This document shows positions 45,148-55,326 of a stretch of 64,000 nt of DNA, piece after piece. The position numbers and the translations under genes were made by a program. Where the stretch lies: the NCBI RefSeq assembly GCF_963675165.1, contig NC_087386.1, positions 1,228,931 to 1,292,930 of the forward strand. Reading direction: 5' to 3'. This DNA comes from Halichondria panicea. Its lineage: Eukaryota > Porifera > Demospongiae > Suberitida > Halichondriidae. Position 1 is the first letter of the stretch, and every line of letters begins with the position of its first letter. The notes under the pieces are model-generated. The model did no database searches. It was not told the origin of the DNA and saw nothing but the letters and a program-made list of their open reading frames with translations.

Positions 45148-46745
45148 TCCCTTTCTTTTTTCATTACAGTAGTACATTAATGATAAGATAAATGTGACGT
45201 TGATTAATTTGTCATCGTCCTGTAATCTTGTTGAAGATATTAAATATATAAGTGGTCGTTGGACAGAAGTATATTATACTCCTCAATAGTCTCGATCCCA
45301 GGCCGCACTTCACTCAGGGAATTGAGGTTCCTTCACCAGCCTTCTTTTCTCAATAATGAAAGTGAAATACCTAAGAGGAACATCAAGAAGCAAGAGAAGT
45401 TCAAGAAGAGAAGACAGGACTGGAATACACATTATTATTTTATTCAGTCATTACTAAATATACTAGTAGTGACTAGCCATTAAAAGACAGAAGGTTAGCC
45501 GAGGTCAGAGTTTACTAATTCATTCAAGATGGGCGTGGCGTTATAATTTTTCTGTCGCATGCAGTTAATTATGGAGTATTTATGATTTCTCTAGTACCTA
45601 GTACCTAGAGGTATTGTAGCCTCGATCTCAGGCTGCATGCACTTTTCTCAAGGCCTATGAGGAGGCTAGGAGTATTGTAGCCATGCTTACGTAGGTATTC
45701 ACTCAATTGTGTTGACAGGATTGTCTTCTTTCAAATCAGAGGCACGTACATATCCTGAGGTGAGGCTTATACTTTTTTAATGTTGTACTACTGTGGGGTA
45801 CGCACGCATTCTTAGTTATAAATAGTTGATAAGATATGGTGATAGAACTCGTGCGCATCTTTGTTATGTCAGAACAATTTAATGTTAGTTGTAACTTTTT
45901 ATGCATGCAGAAACTCTATGATGATGGTGGAGTCAGTGGATCCCGTCGGACATTAATTAAACCCCCTCATCAATAGTTCACTGTTTCTATCACCACACAC
46001 CCTGCATGTTTAACATTCTGTTATAAAACACGTACTCCCCCCCACACACGAGAACAATTCTGTATTGTGTTGTGTTGCAGCTACTTGTATGAGAAAATGA
46101 TTCAGCATTGATATACACGCACACATAGCATAGCAGTTATTTGCAGAGTCCTGGAAGGGACAATTATAATAAGGAACTTCTTCTTTAGCTCAAGCTAAGT
46201 GGCTCATCATTAGCCACTTAGCCTCAGTACAACCATAGTCAGTCTGATTCTAGGTACAACTGCACTAGCCTATTAAAATACGGCCTTGAATCGAGGCTAC
46301 CACTGCACTATCCTGGAAGGGCGGCCAATTTATGAGAGTATTGAGTCAATTAGCGAACTTTGACCTTGGCTAACCTTCTGGATTTAAGGAGACACCAGAT
46401 ACACTTAGACATAGGCTATTAATCTTTTAGAGCTACTATATGCAAAGTGATGAGAAAGTGAGCTCCAAAGGGGGTGTCAGTACACTCTACAAACAATAAC
46501 AGGTCTATTCCCAAGTCCTTCAAATTCCATCTCTTTGATCAGAGCACTTCAAACTAGATTACCATGTACAGTAAGAGCAGGAGAGGTACGCAAACTTTCT
46601 GGACTTCGGACAAACGTTTCATGGTGCTGCTACTACTTCACTGCATTGAGAGCTGGAAAATATGCTTTGTTCCATGCAGTTATAAACACACTTTAATTCT
46701 GTGAAACGTAGCTACATGTTATAAAATTATTTCATATTGGAGATA
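45148..46745. other. Stretch without recognisable genes
   Basis: Only short dispersed motifs, such as TAGCCTCGAT...CAGGC near 45284, 45617 and 46285. Similar motifs occur across the window and may be ends of another small repeat. Confidence 0.5.
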
Positions 46746-47177
46746 CAGTAGACTCTCGCTATTCCGGCTCTCTGAAGTACGGCCACCTCGATATACCGGC
46801 CATTTGGTTTGGCACGGAATGCTACCTCTATGTTTACTGCACAAAACTCACCCTGAAGTACGGCCACTCGCTATTCCGTTTACCGGCCAGTGCTGGCTAG
46901 GCTGTCCCAAATAACGTTTTCAATGTGATTTTATGTGTATTACGGCCGGATATGATGTTTTGGGTGTGGTTTAGTAAATAAAATTGGATTACACTTAAAT
47001 AGAGAGCAGAATGATTCATTATCTTTCATTATCCTCGAGACAAGAACTGCAAATCAGTGATTAGATTAGAGGTAAGGTCATTTTTAAGCCGCGGCTAATT
47101 ATCTGAAGTACGGCCACCTCGCTATTCCGGCCAAGCTGCATGGTCCCAAGGGTGGCCAGATTAACGAGAGTCTACTG
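46746..47177. mobile_element. Pogo/Tigger-like MITE, second copy
   Basis: Same family as 42890-43317 in opposite orientation, with CAGTAGACTCTCG termini and TA on both sides. Confidence 0.85.
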
Positions 47178-47595
47178 TATAAGTACATAAACTGACAAAT
47201 CGGTGTTTTTTCACACAAATCAAGCTGAATAAAAGAAAGCTCGGCACTAACATAGCAACTGTAGCTATCAGTAGTGCTGGGTGTACTGATTGCTTTGAAT
47301 TTTTCTTTTAGGCCCCCTACGAGAAAAATAAGCAGATATAGGGATCATTGTGTACTTTCTTGAGCGCAACTCGCCTCCACCTAGCATCACGTGGGGCGTT
47401 GTCTATCCCTTTCTTTCTTGTATCTATATATGCACAGACTCAATAGGCGTTACTTTGCGCATGTGCGATATAATAGCATCAGAACACCTGTACCAGCTAT
47501 AATTTTATAGCTCTATAAGGCCACTGTTAGTTGCATACTTGTTTCAGATGAGAATACTAGCTGGAACCCTAACAGTGGCCTAATTAAGAAGATCA

Positions 47596-47947
47596 GAACA
47601 GTTTCTTGTGTGGCTGCTGCACTAGTAGTGGTTGCAGGGGAGACTAAATTGATGAAACTCGGGGAATTTACAAGGAACAAGGTACTTTATAGTCTATTAT
47701 ACTAGCAGGTTCAAAATCATGTTCATTAAGTTGTTAGGATTTAATGCAGGAAAGCCTCTGAAATATTATCCACACTTCAAAGGTCTCATCAATTCAAAAG
47801 CGAGGTGAGCACTGCGATCATGCATCATCGCACTGTAATTTGTCCTCTCTCTCTCTCTCTCTCTCTCAGACGACCCAAGGACCTCCTCTGTCTGACACTA
47901 TTGATTCGTAGTATTCATTATCGGGCTCCTAGCCATCGGAATGTATG
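47596..47947 (+). pseudogene. SLC44: SLC44 5' fragment (exons 1-3), block 4
   Basis: Exons 1 (from about 47596), 2 (47750-47804) and 3 (47870-47947) with the same lost ATG, in-frame TAA and 4-bp insertion as block 3. The junction to DENND1 intron is at about 48001. The shared lesions show blocks 3 and 4 descend from one chimera. Confidence 0.88.
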
Positions 47948-48089
47948 GTGAGTGGCGATGCATTCAAGTGCGTAGTTAATAGTCCCCTTCCTCCCCCTCC
48001 CTGGTGGTGGGGACAAATCGAATAAATGCAGTCAATACAACTTGTCATGTCTGTACATGTAGTACGTATTACTATAGGTCTAAAAGGAA

Positions 48090-48278
48090 TACCATATAGC
48101 GCAAAATTTTCGAGACAGTTAACTTTGTGGAACTGCCTCTAAAAACTTTTCGTTGGATTAATTTCGCACTTCTTGGTATGTCAATGCACGTTGCTTTAGC
48201 TACATGTATATTTGTTGAACAATTTTCGTGTACGATTGCTAACCCTCGAAAACAGCCAAAATTAAGCGCTATACGGTA
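48090..48278. mobile_element. MITE, TACCGTATAGCG family
   Basis: Counterpart of 30776-30965. A further partial copy lies at about 48366-48503. Confidence 0.6.
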
Positions 48279-48983
48279 TGTGTTAACTAAGAAATCGTAC
48301 TCTTATGTTTTGTTCACTGATTCTGTGTGTACTACTGATTTCCATGTACAATGTACTGTATCAGGGTGTACCGCGAACATTTTTACCCATACATTTTATA
48401 TCGCATGGCATACTGCAAAAAGGCTGCTATTCCGTGAAAATTAAATCCGCAAAAACTTTTCTAACAGACTTTCTATGAAAGTTTATATCTGCTATACGGT
48501 ATTCATGGTGATGCTGTGTTAATAGTGACTCGATCCTGTTGTTTGTAGGTACGGTACTGACAAGTTAAGTATAAGGTGAATTTTGAGAAGTTCATCAGCT
48601 CAACAGTATATGTAGTAATTAAGTTATTACTTGCAATAATAATTATTATAGTGAAGTCATTATACTCTTTATTCATTTCTCAGAAACTCGGTGGCCAAAT
48701 AAAAGAAAGTGGACGCAAAATGAGAAAAAAGGTTAATACTAATTATCTGCTGTTTATCATAAATACTGTTCGTTCTTCCGGAGTACTCAGTCTAATTAAG
48801 TCACTGTTTCCTCAGAGTCTTTTGGTTCTTTCTCAGAGTCTTTTGGTTCCTTCTCAGCACTAGGCACTCTAGCCGTGTTCGTTATATGTACAGTGGACTC
48901 GCTGGTGTCGTAAATTGTCCCGGTACATTGACGTTTTTGTTGTGGTTCGCTTTTTTCACTCTCTTGTGCCTCTTCGTCACCAC

Positions 48984-49202
48984 TTAGTTCCTGGGATTCT
49001 CTTTTTCGTTTTCTAGGTTTGCCTTTCTTTTCATCAGAGCCTTTCTTCTTTTCTCCCTTAGGTACTTCAGGTACTGTACGTACTTTAGCAGTTTTTTTTT
49101 TTTTTTGCTTTTCTTGCTTACTTGAATTGTTGAGGCTGAAGCTCCTGGAGGTTTTCCCTTAGTCCAGTCCTTTGTCATTGCAAGTTTAGATCGAGAATAC
49201 AT
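48984..49202 (-). CDS. Nested antisense lysine-rich small protein (block 4)
   Basis: A 72-codon frame from ATG at 49202 (Met-Tyr-Ser-Arg-Ser-Lys). It changes at an A-run into a Lys/Arg-rich segment. Another frame over 48880-49130 resembles the lysine-rich protein at 10490-10807, so either a frameshift at the A-run or splicing (CAA/GTAAGC near 49112) may be involved. TATA box at 49280-49286. Confidence 0.35.
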   Translation of the reverse strand: MYSRSKLAMTKDWTKGKPPGASASTIQVSKKSKKKKKLLKYVQYLKYLREKRRKALMKRKANLENEKENPRN

Positions 49203-49279
49203 AATTATTATGCCTTGCTATGTTTACCTTTTTTTTTAGTCAAGCAAGCTAGTGTGATAGGTAGGATGTCACTCACTCC

Positions 49280-49286
49280 TTTTATA
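49280..49286 (-). promoter_or_regulatory. TATA box, nested gene, block 4
   Basis: TATAAAAGGAGTGAGTGA on the minus strand, 78-84 bp before the ATG at 49202. Confidence 0.6.
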
Positions 49287-49554
49287 CAGAGCCTGTGTGG
49301 CCATTGCTCAGCATTCCCAGCATTCCTAGCATTAACGAATTAGCTACAAAATATTGGTGCACTAACACCTGAATACACTTATGCTAGCTCCTTATTATTG
49401 GTTACACCCCAAAATTCTAGATTTTGTGTACTTAAATTGTTCTACAATGTGCTAATTCTCGGAGCTTTCTTTTCCATTTTTGTTTCATTTCATTGTCTTC
49501 CGTCTTCTTTTTTTTTGTCTTCCTCATAAGTAATCATGCCTCCTGATAATGGTG

Positions 49555-49638
49555 TTAGGCTGAAGCTCCTGGATCAGTGTCTTTCCTAAGCCAATGCCTT
49601 CGACTTGCCTCCTTTATAGCTTCAGATCGTGAACTCAT
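49555..49638 (-). CDS. Nested antisense SEAIRE-like short frame
   Basis: 27 codons: Met-Ser-Ser-Arg-Ser-Glu-Ala-Ile-Lys-Glu..., ending after a DPGASA-like tail. It aligns with the short frame at 10842-10940. The upstream TATA block is degraded (CATTGTATA near 49715), so this member may be decaying. Confidence 0.35.
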   Translation of the reverse strand: MSSRSEAIKEASRRHWLRKDTDPGASA

Positions 49639-50230
49639 AATTATTATGCCTTGCTATGTTTACTTTTTTTTAGTCAAGCAAGCTAGTGTGATAGGTAGGA
49701 TATCACTAACTCATTGTATACAGAGCCTGTGTGGCCATGCTCAGCATTCCCAGCATTCCTAGCATTAATGAATTAGCTACAAAATATGGGTGCACAAACA
49801 CCTGAATACATTTATGCTAGCTCCTTATATTGGTTACACCCCAAAATTGTAAGTAGACTATATTTCTAGATTGTGTGTACTTGTTCTACAATGTACTAAT
49901 TCTCGGAGCTCTCTTGTCAATTTTTGTTTCATTTCATTGTCTTCCGTCTTTTTCTCTCAACTGGCCCGGGTGTCTCTCATGCTCCAGCTCGTCCAGCTAA
50001 ATTATGTTGCTACGCATCCACACCTAGTTTTTTGTAACCACGCCTCGCGCATGCGTAAGGAAGTTAGACTACCTTACTCGTAGTATAATTATGCATCTTA
50101 ATGGTTGCATAAATGCATATTCTACTCGTAGGAGTCTATCCTAATTATGAGTGTACAAACATTTCTGCTGACACAAATCACTTGTTCTTATATACATACA
50201 CCCCACAATTCTAAGTAAACTATATTCTTA

Positions 50231-50274
50231 GTTGGCCGCCACTAAATGAAAGTGGACGCAAAATGAGGAAGAGG
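50231..50274 (+). pseudogene. Degenerate duplicate of the 48-nt DENND1 exon, block 4
   Basis: Near-identical to 11573-11615. Confidence 0.75.
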
Positions 50275-50323
50275 GTTGGTACAAATTATTAACTAAAACG
50301 ATTATTCATATTTAACTTCTTAA

Positions 50324-50509
50324 CTAATAATTAGCACTGCTTTCTTCATCTGTTGTCTTGTTTTTTTCATTTTTGCATGTAACTATCTTCGTCAACAATC
50401 TCGCCTTTCCTCCACACATCTGCCGTTGGGTTTTGCGATCGTGAGGACCTTGACTTCGTTTTGGTCTGGTTGTGGCCTCACTTTGTTTGGACGGGAAACT
50501 ACAGTCCAT
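50324..50509 (-). CDS. Nested antisense small protein, block 4
   Basis: 61 codons from ATG at 50509, basic, with KQSEATTRPKRSQGP and two Cys. The 3' end (ACAGATGAAGAAAGC... on the minus strand) is the sequence onto which the copy-1 repeat gene at 11706 is fused. TATA block 36-42 bp upstream. Function unknown. Confidence 0.4.
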   Translation of the reverse strand: MDCSFPSKQSEATTRPKRSQGPHDRKTQRQMCGGKARLLTKIVTCKNEKNKTTDEESSANY

Positions 50510-50544
50510 TTGGAGTGGCCTAAGTCTAAGATATCACTCACTCC

Positions 50545-50551
50545 TTTTATA
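50545..50551 (-). promoter_or_regulatory. TATA box, nested gene, block 4
   Basis: TATAAAAGGAGTGAGTGATA on the minus strand. Confidence 0.6.
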
Positions 50552-50947
50552 CAGAGTCTGCTCGTCCTTCCTAGTATTTATGAATACCCTGATCCTTCAT
50601 GTAACTATTTAGTTGATTTGCACTAACACTTTAGCTGAAGTCATGAATACATTAGAGTCTGTGTGGCGTGCTCGTTTATGAATTCATCTTATACCACACT
50701 TACGTCACCACAAATTGATCTCATTGGTCAACAGCTGTAGGATATATAGAATATTAGCATACAGCCCCAGGCATGCACAGTTTTTCAAGTTGTTTTTTAG
50801 TTTTTTCATTTGTTCAAGAAAGTAAGCAAAGAGAAAAGAGCCATGCTTGACGGTACTAAGACTCAAAGCAACGGCAGAAACACGGAAGGTGCTCTCCAAC
50901 AAGATGGCTAAGCTTCCATGGGTCCATGGGCGCGGTTTAGATACATT

Positions 50948-51106
50948 TTATCCAAGAAGAGCTTGCAACTCCAGTAAGGGACGTCGAATGGTCAACGCTT
51001 GGACCAAGGAAGCTCTTGAGCATCTGTAGGAGTCAACATGTTGCTCAACTAGCTCTTTGACGGCTGCAAAATCGGGCATAGTCTTGTTCTTTTTTGCAGT
51101 CTGCAT
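50948..51106 (-). CDS. Nested antisense 52-residue frame
   Basis: Met-Gln-Thr-Ala-Lys-Lys start, then a Leu/Val-rich amphipathic second half (VKELVEQ ... LLELQALLG) that could form a helix. A TATA box (CTATAAAAGG, 51137-51143) lies only 31-37 bp upstream, so transcription would start close to the ATG; an internal Met at residue 10 may be used. Not recognised. Confidence 0.4.
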   Translation of the reverse strand: MQTAKKNKTMPDFAAVKELVEQHVDSYRCSRASLVQALTIRRPLLELQALLG

Positions 51107-51136
51107 CGTGATTGAATTGTTGCTAGGGGGAGGTCC

Positions 51137-51143
51137 TTTTATA
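51137..51143 (-). promoter_or_regulatory. TATA box, 52-residue frame
   Basis: CTATAAAAGG on the minus strand. Confidence 0.5.
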
Positions 51144-51173
51144 GTGATGCGGTCACGTGGTATAAGTCAGATA

Positions 51174-51306
51174 TGCCACACCTACTCGGAGGATATGCAC
51201 CCTATATATCCTCCGCTACCGTGGTTACATACCCCTCGGCTCCGCCTCGGAGTAACCACGGTAGCGGAGGATATATGGGTGCATATCCTCCTCTTAGGTG
51301 TGGTAT
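51174..51306. repeat. Long hairpin, about 55-bp arms
   Basis: Arms contain 'ggaggatatgcaccc...tatatcctccgctaccgtgg' (split by a small mismatch) and the inverse, around a GGCTCCGCC loop. Likely a compact fold-back element. It lies between two antisense genes. Confidence 0.85.
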
Positions 51307-51437
51307 ATCCTATACTTATCATGCACTTAGAATTTAGCTATAAAAATATGGTTTGTAACAAACATTTCAGCAAAAATCATGAATACATTATTAGTTATTT
51401 GCTGCATACACCCCCAAATTCTAAGTAGACTATATTC

Positions 51438-52466
51438 CTAGTTGTGTACTTGTTCTAAATGATTTTCTAATTCTCGGAGCTCTCCATTCCATCCGCAGCC
51501 ATCAGCTCTATTTGTACAGTGCACTTTGAACCCATACAACGACCTTTCTAGCCCTTTGTTGTGGAAGGTTTGAAACTCTCTCTCGTTGCAAGTTGGACAC
51601 GATTTATTGTCTCTTTTGACTCTTCCTATACAGCCTTTACAGAAACTATATCCACAACACGTAGCTTGATGAGGCTCTCGTGCGGCAAATAAACACACAG
51701 GGCATTCCCATTGGGGGAAAGAGTCTGGGGGCTCCTCAACAAAATCACACTCAAAGCCCCCCCTTCGCTCTGGTTGTGGCCTCACTTCTGGGGGTTGTGC
51801 TCTAGGCTGCAGTTGTCTTGGTGTGTCTTGTGGTGGCCCGTGTTGAAGTATTAGTTGTTGCCTGTATTGAAGTATGAGTTGTTGCATAGCTTCAGTTGAG
51901 TGACTTTGGATTTCGGTTTCTTGGTTGTGATCGGTTCTGAGTAGTCCTTGTATCGCTGGCTGACTCGGGCTTTTTGGTTGTTGGTTTTGAAGTACATGTA
52001 GTCCTTGTATTGCTGCAGCTTCAGTTGAGTGACTCGGATTTTTTAGTTGTTCTTGGTTTTGAAGTACATGTAGTCCTTGTATCACAGCTTCAGTTGACTG
52101 ACTCAGGTTCCTTGGTGGTTGGTATTGGGGTAGGATTGGTTGTTGCAGAGGTTCAATTGGGGGGTCGGGAGAGTCTGGATTCATTGGTGGCGGAAAGTGG
52201 TGAGGAGGCCATCTGCGGTGTGGAGGTGGAAACCATGGTCTATGATGGGGGTGGTGTGGATGTCCATGAGGCCCGTGGGGATGTCCGGTAGGACCGTGAG
52301 GGTGGTGTGGGTGTCCAGGAGGACCGTGAGGGTGGTGTGGGTGTCCGGGAGGTCCGTGTGGGTGTCCAAGAGGTCCGTGAGGATGGTGTGGGTGGTGTGG
52401 ACCGCGGCGATGATGTCTGTTATGGCGACCTCTACCGCATCTTGGGAAAAACGGAGGATCATCCAT
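51438..52466 (-). CDS. Nested antisense RING/TRAF-zinc-finger protein (block 4)
   Basis: A 342-codon frame from ATG at 52466, closely related to 32041-33105. It has the same MDDPPFFPRCGRG start, fewer GHPHGPP units and the same ring-like motif (CPVC, CCGYSFCKGC, CPTC) and TRAF-type finger. The repeat region differs by a short indel that changes a few residues (IQGLLRTDHNQETE) but keeps the frame overall. The copy is intact inside a dead host fragment. Confidence 0.8.
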   Translation of the reverse strand: MDDPPFFPRCGRGRHNRHHRRGPHHPHHPHGPLGHPHGPPGHPHHPHGPPGHPHHPHGPTGHPHGPHGHPHHPHHRPWFPPPHRRWPPHHFPPPMNPDSPDPPIEPLQQPILPQYQPPRNLSQSTEAVIQGLHVLQNQEQLKNPSHSTEAAAIQGLHVLQNQQPKSPSQPAIQGLLRTDHNQETEIQSHSTEAMQQLILQYRQQLILQHGPPQDTPRQLQPRAQPPEVRPQPERRGGFECDFVEEPPDSFPQWECPVCLFAAREPHQATCCGYSFCKGCIGRVKRDNKSCPTCNEREFQTFHNKGLERSLYGFKVHCTNRADGCGWNGELRELENHLEQVHN

Positions 52467-52666
52467 AACTTTGTAGTAGATTCACAAGTGGCTTCTTTCC
52501 TGTTTTGTAGCTTTCTTTGTTTGCTTTTGTCATGTGATATTAATGTCATTCATAGCCATTACCATATTTGTAATTGCTTCATTGTACCCGTGTAAATGCA
52601 CTATTAATTAATTAATCACGTTTTATTTCTGTTTTTTTGCAGGCAAAGATCGTATGGAAGAGAATA

Positions 52667-52975
52667 CAGTAGAACCTCGATTATCCGGACACCTTGGTTC
52701 CAGAAGCAGGCCGGATAAGTGAATATGCCGGATAATCGAATAGATAAACCACGCCTTGATCCACCCACTTTATTGATGAACAGCAGTGTCACATGGTTGT
52801 CTGCGCATGCGCAAAAGAAAAGCAGGCATGTCTCCATGGTAACAACTGCAACGCGCATGCGCATTTTAGGGACACGCCCATTTTATGAATTATGTAATCT
52901 GATAAAATAAAAAAAAGTCAAGCCGGATAATCGAGGTTCCGGATAATCGAGGGCCGGATAATCGAGGTTCTACTG
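52667..52975. mobile_element. Pogo/Tigger-like MITE at an exon-intron junction
   Basis: CAGTAGAACCTCGATTATCC and its inverse, flanked by TA. It is inserted right after the 24-nt DENND1 exon (52643-52666), separating it from its donor GTAAGTG at about 52978. 309 bp. This terminal sequence is typical of Tigger/pogo elements. Confidence 0.85.
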
Positions 52976-53258
52976 TAGTAAGTGAACTGTTCATGGTACT
53001 GCTTCATAAATTATACTCTGTGTGGTTGTGCGTGAGTGCATGAAAACGCTGCATTTAGTTTGTGTTTTTAACTACGATATTATAATGATATTAGTGTGTG
53101 TGTGTGTACGAAGACTCACTCACTGCCCATGAATAAGAGTGCCAGTGAGGGGGAAATCCCTCGACCCATGGTCATGACCCCGCCCCCTGTTCTCACTGGA
53201 TCATTGCTCGGCAAGGTATGTATAGGTACTAGTAGCCTCGACTCCAGCCCCTTGAATA

Positions 53259-53974
53259 GTTAGACTCGCAAGCCACTCCCTTTTCTCTGATTGGACGGGG
53301 GCGGGAGAAAAGGGACTGGTGACTCTGGGCTACAGCTTGCGTAAATCAGATGCGTCAAAAGCTAAAGACACACAGAAGACAAGTATACAGATCTATCTAG
53401 CCAGCCTTTTGATTTTATAGATCCTTGTACCAGTGTCTGTTGTGCCACAACTTGTGGATTAGCATGGAACAGCTGATGAACGTAGAAATCTTGGCAGTCC
53501 TTCTTTGAACCGAGGAGTGGCAGCGATTTAAGACAGCTTGTACAAGTCTGACTACTCTCAATTCAACTGCTGCCATCTGCCATTATCTGTCTTGTATTGT
53601 ACAGGTTATTAAAAGCTTTAGGCAACCAATGACTTTCGGCTGCCAGTTCTCATCACGTAAAACTAAAACAAGCTAATCTCTGCTGGTGTCTTAGATGACT
53701 ATATCCTAGCTGAATGCCTGATGATGTTATTACTCCATCATCTTCTCTTTTCTAGCACTAGCATCCATTCTTAAACTGTAGCTAAGAAGCCCGCGATCAC
53801 TTTTGCAGGCTACGCAATTCTACTTAACCTCACGCAATTTTTGGATCACGTGGAAAAATCAATGAATAATCTCTACCCAAATTCTGGTAGAGACACAAAA
53901 TGTGTCCCAGAGTCACCAGTCCCTTTTCTCCCGCCCCCGTCCAATCAGAGAAAAGGGAGTGGCTTGCGAGTCTA
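53259..53974. mobile_element. MITE with 70-bp inverted ends and TTGAATA duplication
   Basis: Left end TTAGACTCGCAAGCCACTCC, right end the inverse, flanked by TTGAATA at 53252-53258 and 53975-53981. About 715 bp. No transposase seen. Confidence 0.85.
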
Positions 53975-54310
53975 TTGAATAATTTATTATTCACCATATT
54001 TTATCTCATTGAACGTTAAAACAGTATTTTATCTTATTGTGATAAAGAACAGAAAAAAGAAAAAGGAGAGGCTACCTCTCTGTATATACTGTAGACAGAG
54101 ACAGCTAAGTAAAACATCAGCTCTGTAGATTTATTCATTAACTTGAGGCTCGGATCGGATACACACTCAGGCGACAAGTTAATCTCATAAGAAATTAGTT
54201 AAACCTGTGGTTAAAAAATAAATGTGGATAAGTACAGTGGCTGTGACGTAACATAATGTGAGGACTACTTATTGATTCACACAATAGATTTACCATTGAA
54301 GCACTATCCA

Positions 54311-54440
54311 TTAATACACACTCAAGCAACAAGTCCGGATACACACTCAAGCAACAAGTCCCTCGGATCGGATACACACAAGTCCCTCGGATTGTAGACA
54401 CATTCAGGCCACACAGTTCTCGGATCAGATACCGCGTACT
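54311..54440. repeat. Degenerate repeats of a GGATACACACTCAAGC unit
   Basis: Several imperfect copies, each with 'gatacacac...caagtcc(ctcggat)'. They precede the helicase fragment on its 3' side. Confidence 0.6.
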
Positions 54441-54638
54441 TACTCTGTGACCAATTTTCGGCAAATGTCACAACAATACTTCCTTCCAGAGAGAATGGCA
54501 CTGAACATCGAACAGACACACTAACACTTTGAAGATGGCTTCACTCAGAGAAACAAGAGGAGAAATCACCATCACAACACTTCTTTCATCACAACACTTC
54601 TTTCAGAGAGAGGTGCACTGGTCCTGTCAAGCTTCACA

Positions 54639-54833
54639 TCAATCAAGAAAGGGAGTGTCTGGAAAGCAGATGGACTTGCTCTGGGACTTGCCATAGCCGG
54701 TCGGTACGGTACCCACATAAACACCAGCGTACAGACACTTCAACACCTCCAGCTGCTTGTCTTTCAAGACTAGACCTGGTTTTCCAACACAGGATAACTT
54801 GTACGCGAGAGCAGAAGAGAAGGTAGCAGCCAT
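54639..54833 (-). pseudogene. RecQ-like helicase N-terminal fragment
   Basis: A 64-codon frame with LKDKQLEVLKCLYAG followed by a Walker A-like PTGYGKS. This is the typical start of RecQ-type DEAD/DEAH helicase domains. After the Walker motif the frame departs from the family and stops. The fragment lies between two insertions, so it is probably part of a transposed or captured segment. Confidence 0.6.
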
Positions 54834-54991
54834 TACACAACTTGGACTAGATTTCTTTTTTCAATGACATCATTATAAATGAAACGGATATCAATGTTTT
54901 ACAACTAAATGCGGAATAAGAATACTGATAAATATACTACAATTTACGATTACCAAGATTCTTGGTAATTCTGGCGCATGCGTAAACAGTG

Positions 54992-55326
54992 TACCGTATA
55001 GCGGGTATATTTCGAGGGTATAAATGTTCGCGGTTTTCGCGGATTGAGCCTCTACCGCGAAAATTTATACCCACGAAAATTTACATCTTTATTGAATAGT
55101 AGGCGTGTTCAGTATTATTGACCACACCTATCGACAATAAGAGGTGCCTCACCGTTATAGGCTAGGCCTGGATTCGAGGCTAACGGGTGTGGAGGTACAG
55201 CTGCATGTTGATGTGCGCATGCGCCAAAAGGCTGGAACTCAGACCACGAAAATAAAATCCGCGAAATCCTTTGTAATGGTCCATCCGCGAAAATTTATAC
55301 CCTCGAAATATACCCGCTATACGGTA
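54992..55326. mobile_element. MITE, best preserved TACCGTATAGCG copy
   Basis: TACCGTATAGCGGGTATATT and the inverse at the right end, with mirrored 'cgcgaaaatttatacc' inside. About 335 bp. Confidence 0.8.

Noticed and set aside
50705-50902. 65-codon minus-strand frame in block 4
   Set aside because: No TATA block, no relative in other blocks and no recognisable pattern; too weak to list as a gene.
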